NCBI GenBank assembly: GCA_013695265.1
Contig: JACDAU010000354.1
Location: forward strand, 1 to 9,581
DNA: 9,581 nt
Reading direction: 5' to 3'
Source of the DNA: Chloroflexia bacterium
GTDB lineage: Bacteria > Chloroflexota > Chloroflexia > Thermobaculales > Thermobaculaceae
The notes under the pieces are model-generated. The model ran no database searches and was not told where the DNA came from. It worked only from the letters and a program-made list of their open reading frames with translations. A program made the position numbers and the translations under genes. Positions 7,860 through 9,581 of the stretch are shown here, in pieces. Each line of letters starts with the position of its first letter. Position 1 is the first letter of the stretch.

Positions 7860-7870
7860 CTTGTACTACG
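7860..7870 (-). repeat. Leader motif copy 2, upstream of glpK
   Basis: On the minus strand this reads CGTAGTACAAG and runs straight into GGG, so the AAGGGG at its end also acts as the glpK ribosome binding site. The identical 11 bases lie before glpD (6263-6273). Confidence 0.5.
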
Positions 7871-7913
7871 CCGGTGACTTCCCTCGTTATGCTGGCTAAA
7901 GTCTTGCCGTTCA

Positions 7914-7937
7914 TTATCGACAAGAAGCACTCGATAA
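7914..7937. promoter_or_regulatory. Inverted repeat upstream of glpK, candidate operator
   Basis: The perfect 7-bp arms TTATCGA (7914-7920) and TCGATAA (7931-7937) are 10 bases apart, so their centres are 17 bases apart, compatible with a dimeric regulator binding two turns of the helix. On the minus strand one arm overlaps GATAAT (7918-7913), a good -10-like hexamer about 63 bases from the glpK start, although no good -35 box precedes it. A repressor of the glycerol genes, such as a GlpR-like protein, would fit, but this is inference. Confidence 0.45.
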
Positions 7938-7944
7938 AGTGCTT
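7925..7944. promoter_or_regulatory. Second inverted repeat (hairpin) overlapping the first
   Basis: The arms AAGCACT (7925-7931) and AGTGCTT (7938-7944) enclose a 6-base loop, a stable-looking 7-bp hairpin in either transcript. Its left arm lies in the spacer of the neighbouring inverted repeat and its loop holds most of that repeat's right arm, so the two structures exclude each other in RNA. No T-run follows on either strand, so it is not an ordinary terminator. Confidence 0.45.
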
Positions 7945-8307
7945 TGACGGCGACCCCTGTGGACCGCGGCGCCAGCTTGAGTTGTTTGGCGCGACGCTCC
8001 AAGTATTGCACACCTATCTGCTCGAAAGGTTGGTTGAACGGGTGGTGCGAGAGCCGGAGCCGGGGCGTGAGGATACTTCTGAACTGCGAGCTTGTGGGCA
8101 GGCTACCCACCATCTGCACTTGACAGGGATCCGGAGGTTACTGGGGGGAGCACTCGATGACAGCGTAATGATTTTCTCGAATCCCAACGCCTCGGCATCG
8201 GCGGCCCCCTGTGCTCTTAATCCGCTCCTAGTACAGGTCAAAATTGTATGCTAGGATAACGCAAAGAATTGTTTTTCGGCCCGCGCGTACGCGTGCGGTA
8301 CTTGATT

Positions 8308-8312
8308 GGGGG
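8308..8312 (+). promoter_or_regulatory. Ribosome binding site favouring the GTG 8319 start
   Basis: A run of five G (8308-8312) stands 6 bases before GTG 8319. It is the best-placed purine block for the Zincin_2 gene; the upstream in-frame TTG 8244 has only AT-rich sequence before it. Confidence 0.5.
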
Positions 8313-8318
8313 CGAACG

Positions 8319-9494
8319 GTGGCTCAGAATCGGAAAAGTATTGAGAAAGCACTGCTCGTCGGCGCTGCACTCGGCGCTGTGTATGTTGCGACGAGGCCCA
8401 AGACGGAACGGCGCGAGGGCACGTCCAAGCTCGTGGACTGGCCGCGAGTCGAGGAAACGGCGATCGGGATGGTTCGTGGTATGGCGGGTGGCGAAGTCGC
8501 GAACCGTCAGGAAGCGAACCGTCGGTACCGCGCGATGGTGGCGGAGAGCACCACCGTGATTGCCCGCTACACCAGTATGCATTTGGATCAGCCTCTCTCC
8601 TCGGTGTACGTCTTCGACCGGCAGGACTGGATCCGCGCGAACCTCGAAGGCTTTCGCCGCCTGTTTGGCCGCATCGAGGAGATACAAAGCCAAGTGCGCT
8701 CCAATACGAGTCTCGCCTCCATACTCTTAGGCGAGGCGAACCGGGCGGTGCTGAGCGTACAACTCGGCGTGCTCGTTGGCTACCTCGCCCGCAGAGTACT
8801 GGGGCAGTACGATCTCGCACTCCTCGGCAAGGAGGCGGTGACCACAGGTAGTTTGTATTTTGTGGAGCCGAACATCGCACGCATAGAGCAGCAACTGGGA
8901 TTGCCCGCCGAAGATCTTCGCATGTGGATCGCGCTGCACGAGACCACGCACGCGTATGAGTTTGAGGGCAACCCATGGCTGCGGGAGCACTTCAACAGTC
9001 TGCTTGAAGGGTACTTCGAAGGTTTGAACGCGCAGATACGCGGTTTCCGCGCGCTGGGCGCTATCGGCAAGCTTCGCGAGCGCCTCCGCCGCGACGAACA
9101 GCGCGAGGGTTGGGTGGAATTGCTCATGTCGTCGGAGCAGCGCCAGCTCTTCCGGCAAATCCAGGGCATCATGAGCCTGCTCGAAGGATACTCGAACCAT
9201 ATCATGAACACCGTGGGGAAAGAGATCCTCCCGAACTTCGAGCAGATCAAGGAGCGGTTCGAGCAGCGACACCGGCGGTCGAGCAGGGCGGATCGCCTCT
9301 TTGCGCGACTTACCGGCCTTGACCTGAAGCTGGAGCAATATCGACTTGGCGAGCTGTTTGTGAATGAGGTCGTGGCGCGACGAGACATCGACTTTATGAA
9401 TCGCGTCTGGACCGGACCGCGCGCCCTTCCGAGTATGGAGGAGATTCGCGAGCCCGAGCGCTGGGTGCGCCGTATGGAGGATCAGAATGACTGA
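8319..9494 (+). CDS. DUF2342 / Zincin_2 family putative metallohydrolase
   Basis: This protein of 391 residues (from GTG 8319) matches the Zincin_2 family (DUF2342), annotated as a putative hydrolase or as a 'coenzyme F420 biosynthesis-associated' protein from gene context; no enzymatic activity is established as far as I know. Features seen are the family's early VDW (39-41), DRQDWIRANLEGF (100-112), the conserved segment ending RRVLGQYDLAL (158-168), and the zinc-binding HETTH (207-211) inside HETTHAYEFEGNPWLREHF. Later LLEGYS is a candidate position for a third metal ligand through its glutamate; from memory many relatives have EGH there. Residues 11-24 form a short glycine/alanine-rich hydrophobic stretch after a basic N-terminus, possibly a membrane anchor. 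TTG 8244 would add 25 residues of no known similarity. The next gene overlaps its end by 8 bp. Confidence 0.85.
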   Translation: MAQNRKSIEKALLVGAALGAVYVATRPKTERREGTSKLVDWPRVEETAIGMVRGMAGGEVANRQEANRRYRAMVAESTTVIARYTSMHLDQPLSSVYVFDRQDWIRANLEGFRRLFGRIEEIQSQVRSNTSLASILLGEANRAVLSVQLGVLVGYLARRVLGQYDLALLGKEAVTTGSLYFVEPNIARIEQQLGLPAEDLRMWIALHETTHAYEFEGNPWLREHFNSLLEGYFEGLNAQIRGFRALGAIGKLRERLRRDEQREGWVELLMSSEQRQLFRQIQGIMSLLEGYSNHIMNTVGKEILPNFEQIKERFEQRHRRSSRADRLFARLTGLDLKLEQYRLGELFVNEVVARRDIDFMNRVWTGPRALPSMEEIREPERWVRRMEDQND

Positions 9495-9581
9495 GAGCGA
9501 ACCCGTCGCCGCGGTTAAGGCGAGTTTGGTGCAGATGCCTCTAGCGGACGCGTATAGCTTTCTTCGTGCGCGGCTGGACTC
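9487..9581 (+). CDS. Unidentified protein, N-terminal 31 residues (runs off window)
   Basis: ATG 9487 overlaps the end of the Zincin_2 gene by 8 bases and follows a strong GGAGG (9476-9480) by 6 bases, so it is very likely translated and coupled to its neighbour. The frame is open to the window edge. The visible start, MTESEPVAAVKASLVQMPLA, is not a signal peptide and I do not recognise it. In actinobacteria the DUF2342 gene often precedes tilS (tRNA-Ile lysidine synthetase), but the visible residues show no tilS-like P-loop motif, so I do not assign that name. Confidence 0.75.
   Translation, partial: MTESEPVAAVKASLVQMPLADAYSFLRARLD

Larger units (their letters stand above)
7851..8318. other. 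Divergent intergenic region between glpK and the Zincin_2 gene
   Basis: These 468 bases separate glpK (minus) from the Zincin_2 gene (plus) and should hold both promoters. Several open frames cross it on both strands, but none has a recognisable family, a good ribosome binding site, or an extent distinct from shadows of glpK, so I call no gene. The glpK-proximal part has two overlapping inverted repeats. A hairpin with arms GTGGG (8094-8098) and CCCAC (8106-8110) lies mid-region. A TTGACA at 8120-8125 has no matching -10 box at the right distance. The AT-rich patch around 8238-8260 (with TATGCT and TAGGAT) is a possible -10 area for the plus-strand gene, without a clear -35. Confidence 0.55.

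Noticed and set aside
8120..8125. TTGACA as a -35 box for the Zincin_2 gene
   Set aside because: The sequence 17 bases downstream is a G-run with no -10-like hexamer, and the gene starts almost 200 bases later.
7847..8241. Minus-strand open frames (to 90 codons) upstream of glpK
   Set aside because: No family similarity and no supported start; one overlaps the glpK start out of frame.
7730..8254. Plus-strand open frame of 174 codons across the glpK start and intergenic region
   Set aside because: Its first third is the complement of glpK, there is no convincing ribosome binding site, and the remainder shows no recognisable family. It is probably a high-GC shadow frame.

Overview
The window is a roughly 60% GC bacterial segment with dense coding, short intergenic gaps and frequent GTG/TTG-type alternative starts. 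It looks chromosomal, not mobile: there is no transposase, integrase, phage gene, CRISPR array, rRNA or recognisable tRNA. A DUF2342/Zincin_2 metalloprotease-fold protein (a family known mainly from Actinobacteria and Chloroflexota), a full-length SelB and a bacterial glpK-glpD pair fit a high-GC actinobacterial or Chloroflexota (Thermomicrobia-like) genome. That placement is an inference from family distribution; nothing in the window fixes it.

Layout. (1) Positions 1-2490, plus strand: the 3' end of an FMN nitroreductase-family gene, then an ornithine cyclodeaminase/mu-crystallin-family gene 13 bp downstream with its own strong ribosome binding site, then 104 bp later a Gfo/Idh/MocA-family oxidoreductase. 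All three are redox or imine-type enzymes of unknown substrate and may form one catabolic or biosynthetic cassette. (2) Positions 2491-2724: a 234 bp non-coding leader with small hairpins. (3) Positions 2725-4593, plus strand: selB, the selenocysteine-specific elongation factor. It appears to start at a CTG codon. No selA, selD or selC was found here. (4) Positions 4606-7850, minus strand: glpK followed by glpD, the kinase and dehydrogenase that turn glycerol into dihydroxyacetone phosphate. selB and glpD converge with only 12 bp between stop codons. (5) Positions 7851-8318: a 468 bp divergent intergenic region holding two overlapping inverted repeats near the glpK side. An 11-bp motif just before glpK recurs before glpD. 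(6) Positions 8319-9494, plus strand: the Zincin_2/DUF2342 protein with HETTH motif, overlapped by 8 bp by the start of a further gene that runs off the window.

Functionally, glpK-glpD is an ordinary glycerol utilisation operon without a visible glpF transporter or regulator. SelB indicates that the organism makes selenoproteins, although none is visible here. No clearly new system is present. The points most worth checking are the non-canonical selB start, the possible operator structure upstream of glpK and the shared glpK/glpD leader motif.
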